Source: Agapetus fuscipes (lineage: Eukaryota; Arthropoda; Insecta; Trichoptera; Glossosomatidae). Taken from it: DNA of 64,000 bases. The position numbers and the translations under genes are program-made. The notes under the pieces are model-generated. The model was not told where the DNA came from. It saw only the letters and a program-made list of their open reading frames with translations, and did not search any database. The stretch spans positions 7,688,001-7,752,000 of the forward strand of contig OX637343.1 in the NCBI GenBank assembly GCA_951799405.1, read 5' to 3'. Below are positions 21,796-31,776 of this stretch, one piece after another (position 1 is the stretch's first letter; each line of letters opens with the position of its first letter).

Positions 21796-22306
21796 ATCTA
21801 AGTTGCAAAGATATTATTAACATTCAAAGCTCATATCAAATGCATGGCAACAAACAAACACGTGTAAGTCCGCGCTTACAAATGCTGAATCTGTAGGTAC
21901 CTAGTTACAAATTAAAATCCAAACCTCAAATGAACATATCGCATGTTACTTAAATAATAAAGAGCAATACTCAAAAAATAAGAATGTTGGGAAATCACGT
22001 TTGAAGTTCAGACAACCAGTACAACGTGTATGGGATGAAAAAGGCGACCGATGTTTTATCTCGGTCATATTCGTCCAAATTATACGGCTGTCACATTCTA
22101 CCTATTCTTCTCGCATTGTTCTTGCATTTTATTACAAAATCTCGATTTTCTCAAATTTTGAGTTATTTCTCTTTATTATTAAACGGGCGATATCTAAACC
22201 CTGCAACTTTTGCCAACCTTCCCTGGAACATGGGTGACATTGGCAAAGTGAGCCATTTGTTACAGTATGGGTGGTCAGCCCCATACCAACCTATAAGTCA
22301 AGGAAT
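21796..22306 (-). repeat. Family A split by MITE H
   Basis: The first part (21796-21938) runs TTAATCTAAGTTGCAAAG to CAAATGAACATA. The second (22191-22306) resumes at AACCCTGCAACTTTTGCC and ends CTATAAGTCAAGGAAT. The break point lies exactly where the family A consensus is otherwise continuous. Confidence 0.85.
21939..22190. mobile_element. MITE family H, copy 1
   Basis: About 252 bp with TIRs (TCGCATGTTACTTAAATAATA / TATTATTAAACGGGCGA), flanked by TA on both sides. The body matches 27865-28113 and 46505-46753 (CACGTTTGAAGTTCAGACAA, TATCTCGGTCATATTCGTCC). The open frames through it are artefacts. Confidence 0.85.
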
Positions 22307-22369
22307 AATAATTATAATATCAAGTTTAATTGGAAGAAGAATATTACCTATCGTTTTTTTGTAGGAAAA

Positions 22370-22420
22370 ACTCACGTTAGGTGGCGGTTGAGCCATGGAT
22401 TTGCTGTGTGTGAATAACAA
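22370..22420 (+). repeat. Inverted repeat, left member
   Basis: AGCCATGGATTTGCTGTGTG with flanks reappears reversed at 23624-23680; about 50 bp are shared at high identity. The two enclose SINE C, two SINE B copies and a SINE B fragment. They could be the ends of a 1.3-kb element or two copies of a short repeat. Confidence 0.6.
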
Positions 22421-22629
22421 CGTTAGATAGAATAATTATTATGATGTAATTAACATAAACACGGCCTCGTAAATCTGTTTAATTGTGTATTTATTTTAAA
22501 AGAGGGGCGATCACTCCCCTGCCTGACAGTTTAGGCAAATTCTAAACACTTTATTTTTATTAAACGACTTAAATAAAAAAAACATGGGTTACTATGTTCC
22601 AGTGATTCTTAACCTTTTTTTAACAAAGT

Positions 22630-22862
22630 CAGACCGGTCCGTAGTCCAGTCACACTTCGGACTCGTGAATGGAAGGTTGTGGGTTCGAAACCCGGCGGAG
22701 CACAAAAAATATACCTACCATTTATATTTTCAAATTTGCTCTTCGCTGGGTTGAAAAATTCATAAACCTTTACCAAATATCGATCATCAAAAGGTCCATC
22801 CAGTCTTACAGCAACTGGGTCTTGCTTTAGAATGGGTGCTTTGTAGCGACGACCAAGCTCGT
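22630..22862 (+). repeat. SINE C, joined to SINE B
   Basis: tRNA-like head (GTCCGTAGTCCAGTCACAC; B box GGGTTCGAAACCCGG), body TTTGCTCTTCGCTGGGTTG, CAGCAACTGGGTCTTGC, ending GCGACGACCAAGCTCG. It lacks the usual CTTGAGGTGTG 3' tail and runs directly into a SINE B head at 22869. Confidence 0.85.
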
Positions 22863-22868
22863 AAAAAG

Positions 22869-23130
22869 TCCGGTCGATAGCTCAATTGGTAGAATGCTTG
22901 CATTCCATGCCGAGAGCAAGGGCTCGATCCCAAGGTGTACTCAGCCTTCACAAGAAATGAGAACCAGTCCCCCCCGGGAGCTGGGAAACCCCCACTTCAA
23001 CTGAAAGTGGTTGGTGTAGAGGCCGGCTCCCTTACCCGTAAAAAATAAATAGGTCCCGAAGCGCCACATGCGACTTCTTGGGGAATAACGCAGGCAAGAA
23101 GTTACACTATATGTGTAGCTTCGTTGCGTT
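22869..23130 (+). repeat. SINE B (subfamily with ACTGAAAGTGG)
   Basis: A box CGATAGCTCAATTGGTAGAA, B-box-like GGGCTCGATCCC, and a body with CTTCAACTGAAAGTGGTTGG and AGGTCCCGAAGCGCC. The same variant, preceded by the same SINE C end, occurs at 33551-33836. Confidence 0.85.
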
Positions 23131-23141
23131 TTAGTTGCGTT

Positions 23142-23455
23142 CAGTCGAAACCTCAGTTGGTAGAATACTTGCCTTCCATCCCAGGCACTTTGGTCTGTTC
23201 CCCACCAAGGGTGTCAGAAAAGATTTCCCGTTTCGGTGTTTGTTTCAAGACCAAAACAAAAACACCGGCATGGTTTACCCTGCTTCATAAAAAATTAGAA
23301 CCAGCCCCGTCGGAAGCAGAGGATCCCCCACTTCATGTGAAGTGGTTGGGGTGAGGACGCGGTTTTCCTTACCTGTAAAAATAAATATATTCCACACGCT
23401 ACTTGCGACCATTCCTGAGACAACGCGGTAAGAATTTGCACTATATGTGCAACCT
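23142..23455 (+). repeat. SINE B, second copy in tandem
   Basis: CTCAGTTGGTAGAATACTTG, then GGGTGTCAGAAAAGATTTCC, CATGTGAAGTGGTTGGG and a tail TGCACTATATGTGCAACC. Near full length with a damaged B box. Confidence 0.8.
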
Positions 23456-23489
23456 TTTACCGTTTTTCGCGGTGTTTCAGGGAAAGGTA

Positions 23490-23590
23490 AATCTCATACG
23501 CTACGCAACTAAGCTACACATATAGTGCAACTTTCATCCCCAATGGATCGCATATGGCTAATGGAACTTATTTACTTTTACAGGGAAGTA
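23490..23590 (-). repeat. SINE B tail, minus
   Basis: CGCAACTAAGCTACACATA to ACTTTTACAGGG. Opposed tail-to-tail to the preceding copy. Confidence 0.65.
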
Positions 23591-23623
23591 AATTAAATAT
23601 ATTTTATTTCGATCTATGTATAA

Positions 23624-24714
23624 ACTTTAACGGTGCTATTCACACACAGCAAATCCATGGCTAAACCGCACATCTAACCTGAATTTACAATACAAAAAAA
23701 TGATGATTCATAGATCGGCTATGAATTGTATGTGTTGCAAACAACCCTGAAAGAAGTTCATGAGTTAACCTAAAATTTAACGCATTTTCGTCTCCATTTT
23801 TTTTTAAATATTTAACCTCTCTCTCTGAAATAGAGACATCACATACCTTTTCTTTATTTTTCATGCCTCGTAGAGCACAAATAAAAACGCGGGACGCCCT
23901 AGGACTCATTAACAGAATAAAACGTGAACCAAAATACGTTTTAAAATTTCAAACGCAGTTAAGGAGTTGTATGATGTATTATAATACTTTTGGTTTCGAA
24001 ACATTAAACATAAAATGTGAAAAATGCGGTATATTTATTTAAAAATTATTTCTCAGATTCACTCACCTTGATGTTACGAATATGTGATTGTATGTATTGT
24101 GGTTTTGTGTCTTTGAAGTCTCTCTAGAAATAAATAGATGTTAGGTACTTAAATAATTATTATTTGATGTTTGCTTTGGTCGAGATTTCTCGAGTGTTCT
24201 AGTAAAGTCTCGGCATGTGTCAGTCCTCAATGATTCCAGAGTGATCCTTGTCCGAGTTTACAATTTAAGTGAAAAATCTATCTGTGAATAAATTAAAAGT
24301 GTGCTCCTCTGGGGACCTGAAAATCCTCCACATCAAAGGAAATGCTTGAGGAAAAGCAAGTCGCCGTCTTTTCTCACGCCAATGCTACATCTTTGGGAAG
24401 AAATATTGCTCAAATTCAATAAGCAGTCTTTTTGAGTGACGTCACATCAAACGTTAAACTTTTTCAATTTCCGGTGTTTAGGTATTTAAAATTTCAAACG
24501 GCGAACGTTTCGCAGTGCTGCCAGGCTTACGAATCGTCTGTGATCTGTCAGTCTGTTGTCTATTGGTATTCCAAGATGGCGGGCAGCTGTCAAACTTGTC
24601 GTTTAAATTGATGGCTCGCGTCTGAAATCGCGCAACTTCAAAATTAAAACAAATTGCTGCCGACGTTAAATACATATTAAGTAGACTGATTCATGTATTT
24701 AAGATTTTAGGAGT
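23624..24714. other. Inverted-repeat right member, then unassigned
   Basis: 23624-23680 is the reversed partner of 22370-22420. After that, no gene or repeat family is recognised to 24714; the minus frames at 23685 and 24478 have no domain. Confidence 0.4.
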
Positions 24715-24852
24715 AAAGCTTGCCGGTATTTTATTTTGGGTTTGAAGTAAATACCAAAACAGGAAATCATTTCTGACACCTTCCGTGGGATTGGAACCCG
24801 AGCTCTCGGCATGGAATGCAAGCATTATTGTCAACTGAGCTATTGACCGGAC
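24715..24852 (-). repeat. SINE B head half, minus
   Basis: CTTGCCGGTATTTTATTTTG, then GAAATCATTTCTGACACC, GGATTGGAACCC (reversed B box) and CAACTGAGCTATTGACCGG (reversed A box). Confidence 0.8.
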
Positions 24853-24874
24853 ACATGTTGATTAATGATAATTC

Positions 24875-24985
24875 ATTTAACGAAAATTGTGAATTATAAA
24901 TTGGTAATTTAATACCTGTTTCTGGCTAGGCGATTTTTTTTTGCGAATTGCATTCCTCCTCACGAATTTATTTTATAAACTGGAA
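24875..24985 (+). repeat. SINE D tail
   Basis: TTAATACCTGTTTCTGGCTAGG, then GAATTGCATTCCTCCTCACG. Head missing. Confidence 0.65.
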
Positions 24986-25379
24986 TAGATGGCGATGAAA
25001 ATTGTAATTTTGTATTCCTTGTATGGCCGTTGGCTAAATGTTCTGTACATACCGATGAGTTTTTTTCCCATTTCTCTCACAGTGTATCCCTAATTGATAT
25101 ATTTACTGCTGACCGTTTGTTTTGAATGGAGATTTATGTACACATCTTTAATTCATCGTCTCGCATCCGTATTCCCTCCATGTCCATTCCCGCCATGTTT
25201 TATTGCTTCCCGAATCCGGTCAAAAACTTAATCTAATCATTATTCATCTACTGCTCGCATTTAAATATATTGTAGGGAAACTAAACGCTTTAGGGAAATG
25301 TAATATTTGTGATTACAACATTATGACGCTATGATCGAGAGGGCTAGATTCCCGGCGGAGATATATTATACATATTAAA
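24986..25379. other. Unassigned
   Basis: Nothing recognised. Confidence 0.35.
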
Positions 25380-25568
25380 AGGTAGCTTTTTACCGCATGG
25401 GGCGAGTGGAACCTATTTATTTTTACAGGTAAAGGGGGCCGGCCTGACGTCAACCACTTCAGTTGAAGTGGGGGTCTCCCAGCTCCCCAGAGGATTGGTA
25501 CTCATTTCTTGTGAAAGCTGAGTGAACCTTGCCGGTATTTAGTTTTTAAGTAAACACAGAAACGGAAC
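25380..25568 (-). repeat. SINE B tail and middle, minus
   Basis: GGGGCCGGCCTGACGTCAACC, CAGTTGAAGTGGGGGTC, TCTTGTGAAAGCTGAGTG; stops before the tRNA-like head. Confidence 0.8.
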
Positions 25569-25609
25569 AAAAAATATGGTGTCTACCCAAGTATTTCTTT
25601 CGCAAGGGC

Positions 25610-25691
25610 AATCGGCAAGTATTAGAACTTATACGTGTCTGCATATAATATGAATCTTCAATGTAATATATTTTTGCAACTCAGATTAAAG
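25610..25691 (+). repeat. Family A 3' remnant
   Basis: ATCGGCAAGTATTAGAAC to CAACTCAGATTAAAGATA with internal deletion. Confidence 0.55.
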
Positions 25692-26456
25692 ATACAGATT
25701 CATGGATGTCAACTGAATTGTACTAAGTCTTGTTTTAATTTACAAAATAAAATGAAAATACGTTAATATCTTGCATGGTATGTTTTACGTACAATATGGA
25801 GTTGTCAAGCTTTTAAAGTCATATTTCACAAAATTTTGACATTAATATTTTCGAATTCGCAGCACGTTAAGAGAGAAAAAAATACAAAAATTAAGATTTA
25901 CAATCCAATTTGGTGACGTTAAAGTGTACTTAATATACAGTCCACGCGACAAATACACTTTTAATGTATTCCGCTCTACTTTTGGAGACTCAAAACACAC
26001 ACGCAAAAACAACCCTAAAAAATAATCAATATAAAACCCATTTTTCTGCTTATTCGCTTTGTTCACTTTGACTTTACTTTTGTGAGTTGATTGTTTCTTA
26101 TCGGGTTCATACAATTTGTATATATTTTTTTGTGTTACTGCCTAAATGTATGAAAAATGAGGTGGCCGAATATGGACTAATATCTTTTTATCACGCAACC
26201 CGACAATTCTTTTCATTTCCCACCGAAAAAAACTCACTCAACATGGTTTTCACGTGCTGAAATGTATTTTGAGACCGATGGAAAAAGTGATACTTTTTTG
26301 TAAGTAACATTGTTAAATTGGCACTTAATTCATTTCACTCCTACACCTTTCAACTCGATTTTGATTTTGATTTTCAGAACATGGTTTTTTATGTGTTTTT
26401 TTATTTTTATTATTGAATTTTTATGGTTAGAAAACACGATAGATTATTCGATTTCT
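25692..26456. other. Unassigned AT-rich
   Basis: No gene recognised; the 25842-26114 minus frame has no known domain. Confidence 0.35.
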
Positions 26457-26522
26457 ACCCTCGCCCTTGTTTCAGGGAGGGGTGGCAAGAGTTGCAGGGT
26501 TTAATGTAAATTTGAGATTTTT
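26457..26522 (+). repeat. Family A fragment
   Basis: CCTTGTTTCAGGGAGGGGTGG to AAATTTGAGATTT only. Confidence 0.6.
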
Positions 26523-26624
26523 TTTTTTACACGAAAAACTTCGAAAGATGTAGTACTACACAGAATAGCTGAATAAAAAACATAAAGCTTCAGGTGAGAT
26601 TCAGGTAGGAATAAGTGGGGGTGG

Positions 26625-26690
26625 CTCTGCAGAGGTTCTAACCACCTCTAGTGGTACGGAGTCAGCAGCACAGTTACAGTAGAGCTGTTT
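26625..26690 (+). repeat. RTE-like LINE 3' tail piece
   Basis: GGCTCTGCAGAGGTTCTAACC, CTAGTGGTACGGAG, CACAGTTACAGTAG. Confidence 0.55.
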
Positions 26691-26740
26691 TCTACACCTG
26701 AATGAAATTTTGGCACGGCAGGTACTCGTACCTCTCTGTT

Positions 26741-26914
26741 TGGGGCTTCCACACGCTTGCCAACCCATCTCAAGTCAAGCGCACAGTGTGTCGTCTAGAA
26801 CATGCTAGCTGGACAAAATTTTGTCTGATTGACTAATTTTGTCCAGCTAGCATGTTCTAGACGACACACTGTGCGCTTGACTTGAGATGGGTTGGCAAGC
26901 GTGTGGAAGCCCCA
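26741..26914. repeat. Exact 80-bp-arm inverted repeat (hairpin)
   Basis: 26741-26820 and 26835-26914 are exact reverse complements, 80 of 80, around a 14-nt spacer (TTGTCTGATTGACT). Outside the perfect core, similarity continues weakly for about 25 bp (ACCTGCCG words on both sides). Neither arm matches another place in the window. It could be a foldback element, a hairpin-RNA locus or an assembly or cloning artefact. Confidence 0.9.
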
Positions 26915-27344
26915 TCAGACATGTCTTGACCTGCCGCGGTTTCCAGTCTATGGAATGCGACCTTGCGCGGGTTCAGACACTAATCTGGTCGAGCCGTATG
27001 TTACCTGCAGAGTGTGATGATGATGATGATGCTGATGATTAAGATCCGGCGAGACGAAACACGTCATCGTTTAATTTACACAAAAAAAACATACAGAGTT
27101 GAGTCGTGCGGAACCGAAAGCGGCAATCCAGTATTATTTAAAAAATTAGTTAAGTATATAGAAATGATGAGAAAATGATTTCCTATATAGACATATATTT
27201 ATATATTTTTTATAATAAATCCTAGATGGCCGTCTTTGGTTGTATATATCTCAATTAGTATCTTTGTTTTTTCTTACATTTTTTTGCATAAGAGATGAAT
27301 TTTTGCCGTAATGATCGCCAACGTCTGGGATACCTATAATCTGT
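26915..27344. other. Unassigned; (GAT)n
   Basis: A short (GAT)n run lies at 27017-27040. No gene recognised. Confidence 0.4.
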
Positions 27345-27562
27345 ATCTATAATCTAAATTGCAAAGATATATTGACGTTTAAAATGCATATTAAATGCAT
27401 GCCTACAAACAGACACTATATATGTTCGCGCTTGTTGGCTATGTGATTACAAAATGAAATCCAAACCTCAAATGAGCATAACCCCTGCAACGGCATTGAC
27501 AAAGTTTACCATTGTTTACATATAGGTGGTCAGCCTCGTACCAACCTATAATTCACGGAATA
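27345..27562 (-). repeat. Family A with internal deletion
   Basis: CTATAATCTAAATTGCAAAG to CCTATAATTCACGGAAT. The TTGCCGACC...CAGGGG stem is deleted (CCTGCAACGGCATTGAC). Confidence 0.8.
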
Positions 27563-27864
27563 TCCATATGCAGTTTGGTTCTATAATATGCCAAGGCAAA
27601 TAACGGAAATAGTCACTAAAGACTCTTTCTATGTTTTAAAAATTGGTGTACAATACTGCGAGTTACATTTTGCAGATTTGAAAGAAAACACCAAATACCA
27701 CGCAACGTAAACGAGAGTTTCTTTCAAAATGTATGGGGAAGATGAGGGCTTCGTGTGAGCTACATAAACAAGTTGACTTGTTGATTTATGTTTAAAAATG
27801 TGATAAATATTTACATAAAGGTTTTCTTAGACATTTTCTTCTTTTTCTCATTTTGACCACCACC
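27563..27864. other. Unassigned
   Basis: Nothing recognised. Confidence 0.35.
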
Positions 27865-28113
27865 TCGCACGTTTAATAATAAAGAGCAATAACTCAAAAA
27901 ACATGAATGTTGGGAAATCACGTTTGAAGTTTAGACAACCAGTACAACTTGTATGGGATGAAAAAGGCGGCCGATGTTTTATCTCGGTCATATTCGTCCA
28001 AATTGAACGGCTGTCGCATTCTACCTATTCTTCTCGCATTGTTCTTGCGTTTTATTACAAAATCTCAATTTTCCCAATTTTCGAGTTATTTCTCTTTATT
28101 ATTAAACGTGCGA
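27865..28113. mobile_element. MITE family H, copy 2
   Basis: 249 bp. TIRs of about 32 bp start TCGCACGTTTAATAATAAAG and end TTATTATTAAACGTGCGA with few mismatches. Same length as the 46505 copy. Confidence 0.85.
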
Positions 28114-28159
28114 CCTGTTTTGAATCAGTAATTTATAAGAAGAATAAGATTTTTTTTCT

Positions 28160-28327
28160 CCGACGATTCTCATTTCTTGTGAAGGCTAAGAGTAAACCTT
28201 GCCGGTACTATGATTTAGGTTTTGAAAAAAACACAAATTGAAAATCATATCTGTCACTTTTAGTAGGAATCGAACCCTAATACTCTCGTTTTTGAACACA
28301 AGCGTTCTAGCAACTGATCTATCGACG
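28160..28327 (-). repeat. SINE B head half, minus
   Basis: ATTTCTTGTGAAGGCTAAG, CCTTGCCGGTAC, AGGAATCGAACCC (reversed B box), CAACTGATCTATCGACGG. Confidence 0.75.
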
Positions 28328-28429
28328 GAAATTATAAAGTAAGGAATTCATCAACAAAAAGCAAATCCTTGCTTAGGTATTTATTTTGAATATTGTCAAG
28401 GGTCCAGTACTTGTTTAAAAATTTACGTT

Positions 28430-28725
28430 TTAACTTATCCACGGCGTTCACCAAAAAAAAAAGTTATTAACTGAAACAGCGGCCCTGTTGAGCGTTTAAG
28501 TTTTCATACACCTTTGCTAGTACGCTAAGATTTAGTTCACGTCTTGGGAAACAGTTCAGTATAAAAATACGAGTAGGTATAAAACATTTACATAAACTTC
28601 TTAAATAGAAAAAATGTATAAAAGCTAAATCACTCACTAGGGATGCACTTCTACCTTCCATACATTTTCTATTTACGCGATCGAGGGGTGTTTATATTAA
28701 TGTTTTTATACTCGGGGTACAGGGC
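28430..28725 (+). repeat. Family G repeat, longest copy
   Basis: GAAACAGCGGCCCTGTTGAGC at the left; AAAATGTATAAAAGCTAAATC, CCATACATTTTCTATT and TATACTCGGGGTAC at the right. Shared in parts with 8530, 53935, 55255 and 20880. Class unknown. Confidence 0.55.
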
Positions 28726-29157
28726 AGGATTAGGGGGCAGAAATTAGTCACCGTGAAGGGCCGGATTAGGCCGAACACAAATTGTTATTAAATATTTCAT
28801 CTTTATTGTATGGGGACAGCTCAGGTACTAAATGCCACTCAGTTTAGGGGCAAAAAAAAACAAATCGGGACAAAACACACAAACGTACCTACACATGTAG
28901 GGACAAAACACACACACACACACACACATCTAGAGACAAGAAAACACATCTCGGGACAAAAAAACACATCTCCGGCACTATCCGGGAGGCCTAAAAGTAC
29001 CTGTCCACTTACATAACGTTGAAATGTGCTAAAATATGTTTTTTTTCTTTGTTGACATAAATGTGTGAACCAAGTATGTATAATACAGTGGCTCTCAAAA
29101 TTTAACATAGAAAATATTCGATTTGTGAATAGCCATATAAAATTTACAAATGAATAC
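28726..29157. other. Unassigned; CACA-rich repeats
   Basis: At 28858-28985 words like GGGACAAAACACAC and a (CA)n run repeat irregularly. No gene. Confidence 0.45.
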
Positions 29158-29355
29158 TTTGCCAATGTCACGCCTGTGTCAGGGAAGGTCCAATTGAGAA
29201 GCCTGTGTCAGGGAGGGTCCAATTGAGATTTGGTTTTTGTGTTGTAGGTTCACATGCGGCATGCGCAAACGCGAACTTGTACGTGTCTGCTTGTGAGAAT
29301 GCATGTAATGTGAATCCCCAATGTTATATATGTTTGCAAATTAGATTAGATTAGA
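29158..29355 (+). repeat. Family A with internal duplication
   Basis: The GCCTGTGTCAGGGAAGGTCC block is duplicated (GCCTGTGTCAGGGAGGGTCC) 40 bp on. Ends in TTAGATTAGATTAGAAT. The 5' head is missing. Confidence 0.8.
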
Positions 29356-29535
29356 ATACAGAGGAAACAATGTGTAACGTACTATTTGAAGAAAATAGGA
29401 GACGGAAAAAAAGGAATACAGAGAAAGAAAGATACGTGTGAAAAAATACAAAAAATAAATAATACATGAAAATAATAATGCAGACTTATAAAATGCCCTA
29501 TTTGAATTCTGTTCTTCATCATCATCATCATCACA

Positions 29536-29770
29536 TAGTCGCTGGGATGGTCAAGGGGAAGGGGATAAGGCGAATGGCGCTCGAACTTGCGTTATTGACA
29601 CTTGTGCCGGTTCGAACCACGCCTGCGTCATATCCTATCGACAATAGCTTCGACCCTGGTTCAACAGATGTCATTGGGTAATTATTTATTAATAATGTTA
29701 ATACCTGTTTCTGGTCAGGCAAAATAGGTTTGTAAATTGCATTCCTCATCACAAATCTATTTAAAAAAAC
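29536..29770 (+). repeat. SINE D, full-length-like
   Basis: Head GTCGCTGGGATGGTCAAGGG and B box GCCGGTTCGAACCACG, then CCTATCGACAATAGC, CAACAGATGTCATTGGG and the tail CCTGTTTCTGGTCAGGC, GAATTGC-like CATTCCTCATCAC. The overlapping open frames are artefacts. Confidence 0.8.
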
Positions 29771-29809
29771 ATCACAGTGCTCCATAAATAAAATGAGTAG
29801 TTATGGTAT

Positions 29810-30034
29810 TGTCACGAACTAAGGATTTAAAGTAGCCACGCGCGCCTGAACATGTACGCTAGTGTGTAGAACAATCTGGCTCTAGTATGATGGTAGTAGT
29901 AAGGTACAGAACGGCGGTCTGGTATGAGCGATAGATCGAATGATCTGTAATATGCAAGAATAACCCTTTTGTACCTGTATATACGGACTGCAAAGCGCAT
30001 CAGTGTATTATTTTGGACTTGAATACCATATCTG
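29810..30034. mobile_element. Candidate solo LTR
   Basis: A unique 225-bp segment starts TGTCACGAACTAAGG, has a TATA-like CTGTATATACGG about 55 bp from the end, and ends near ACTTGAATACCATATCTGTTAC, where a LINE tail begins. This resembles a short gypsy-type LTR, but no target duplication or second LTR is seen. Confidence 0.3.
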
Positions 30035-30039
30035 TTACT

Positions 30040-30118
30040 GTTACTGTATCCTGCCGCCGTTCCACTAGGGGTGGCCGGTACCTCCGCAGATGCGCCTCCA
30101 CTTTTTTCTGTCCTTACA
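30040..30118 (-). repeat. RTE-like LINE tail
   Basis: TTACTGTATCCTGCCGCC to CTTTTTTCTGTCC; nearly identical to 21120-21195. Confidence 0.75.
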
Positions 30119-30392
30119 CAGAGATTATCAATTATTGTAAATTGTGAACCAAACTGTGTAAAATAAATTCTGTTAAAATAAATCTATAATCTAAGCTGCA
30201 AATATATGTTAAAATTTAAGTCTCATATTAAATGCATGCCCACAAACAAACACGTGTAGGTTCGCGCCTACACATTCTGCATGTGTGCATACAAATAAAC
30301 AAAACTTCACATAAACATAAACCCAAAACGCAGAGATTATCAATTATTGTAAATTGTGAACCAAACCATGTAAAATAAATTATGTATAAATA
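30119..30392 (-). repeat. Family A fragment between 60-bp direct repeats
   Basis: The truncated copy (30181-30325, AATCTATAATCTAAGC to ATAAACATAAACCC) is flanked by direct repeats at 30119-30180 and 30331-30392 (GAGATTATCAATTATTG, GTGAACCAAAC) that differ at only a few bases. Confidence 0.8.
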
Positions 30393-30728
30393 TACAATTG
30401 CAGTATAATGAAAAGAGAACCCCAGTAAAATCGTAACAGGATGTAAGTTTGAGCACCTCTGGGTCTATATGGGTCCGAATTGAGGCATCACCGCTCTTTA
30501 TTTCTGCGTAGCGAGTCTTCCAGGAATAGTCGTGTCTCCCTTCCACACTCCACATTGTCCTACCACTGAAGGCATAACACGCCGTGAAGAAACTAGCGAT
30601 GGTGTTTTTGTGGAGCTGGGACTGTAAAATATGTCATGTCGTCTCTTATACCCAGTTACCCACCCAAGAAGGAATTCAAACAAATACACTTTATCGCATC
30701 CGCATAAAACCAAAGCTGGCAACCTATA
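30393..30728. other. Unassigned, coding-like minus frame
   Basis: Overlapping minus-strand open frames (30340-30773) include IRTHIDPEVLKLTSCYDFTG. I do not recognise the family and cannot call a gene; no clear splice context. Confidence 0.3.
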
Positions 30729-31257
30729 CATCGGTACCTTAAAGGTAAAACTGAATAAGTGACATATAAACATGCGTTTCTCAGATCAATGCATCTTTTT
30801 CCCTATTTTCTACGAGAGAAAACAATTAGGAAGTTTGAAAATCTTGTATTTTAGAAGATTGTCATGAGCACTTCCTTATAATTAGTTCACAGTTCACTTA
30901 CTATGAGAAGTTACTCCAAATAAAGTATTTTTTCTACGATTTTTTCAAATCAGTGAATTACCATTTCGATACCTTAAATGTACATACAACTGAATAAGTG
31001 ACATATTAAGCTAACATGGGTTTCTCAGATAAATGCACCTTTTTTTAAATTTTCTACGAAAGAAAACACTAAAAAATCGTCAATATCCTGTAGTTTAGAA
31101 GTTAGCCATGTGTATAACCTTATAATTAGTTCACTTACTATGAGAACTTACTGCAAATAAAATATGTTATCCACGATTTCTCGAATCAGTGAATCAGCAC
31201 TTATTCATTTTAACCTTTTATGATTTATTCAGTTTAACCTTTATCAATGTAGCGATA
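30729..31257. mobile_element. MITE family F, two tandem copies
   Basis: Copy 1 starts CATCGGTACCTTAAAGGT. Copy 2 starts at about 30964 (TTCGATACCTTAAATGT). The right TIR (CACTTATTCATTTTAACC) ends the second; another TTATTCAGTTTAACC lies 25 bp further. Bodies share TTTCTCAGAT.AATGCA and TTATAATTAGTTCAC. Confidence 0.7.
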
Positions 31258-31339
31258 TTATGTCACATGTCACATGTGAACTTACAAAATAAAAAACCTA
31301 AATTTGAAAGGAGCATTATCTAAGCTAATCCAGTAATTA

Positions 31340-31470
31340 ATAAGTATTCAGTGACATCAGTATTGAACCACTGTCAAAGTTAGTCAAGCAGTCCGACGGT
31401 AATTGAAACAGCGTTGTTTTATTTCAAACACGCTAGTCGAGATTACCTTCTTGACTCTTGGCCATAGCAC
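31340..31470 (-). repeat. SINE D head half, minus
   Basis: GTGACATCAGTATTGAACCAC, then TTTCAAACACGCTAGTCGAG and CTTGACTCTTGGCCATAG, matching 55578-55748. Confidence 0.6.
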
Positions 31471-31776
31471 CGACATTTTGAAGAATATTTCCGCTCGTCT
31501 CATCTCAATTAGAATCTCGGTTGTGTAAATAAATGAGTTATTGATTTTGGCATTATTTGTACGGCTAGGGATGTCCCCTCCACAGTCCATGTTATTTAGT
31601 GATGGGACTCTCCAGTGACGCGTGGCAGGGGCAGAGGGGACAGCGCATTGACGTATATCAAAAGTCGGCCCTAACTAAACTAGCTCATAGCATTGAAGCA
31701 TAGTATAAGACACAACCGTCAGCCAGACCTATGTAGTCAAAAAAAACATAATATTTAATAATATTAGGATGATGAG
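31471..31776. other. Unassigned
   Basis: Nothing recognised. Confidence 0.35.

Noticed and set aside
28810..29171. Frames with His/Thr or Cys/Val runs
   Set aside because: They result from the CA-rich repeats around 28905-28985.
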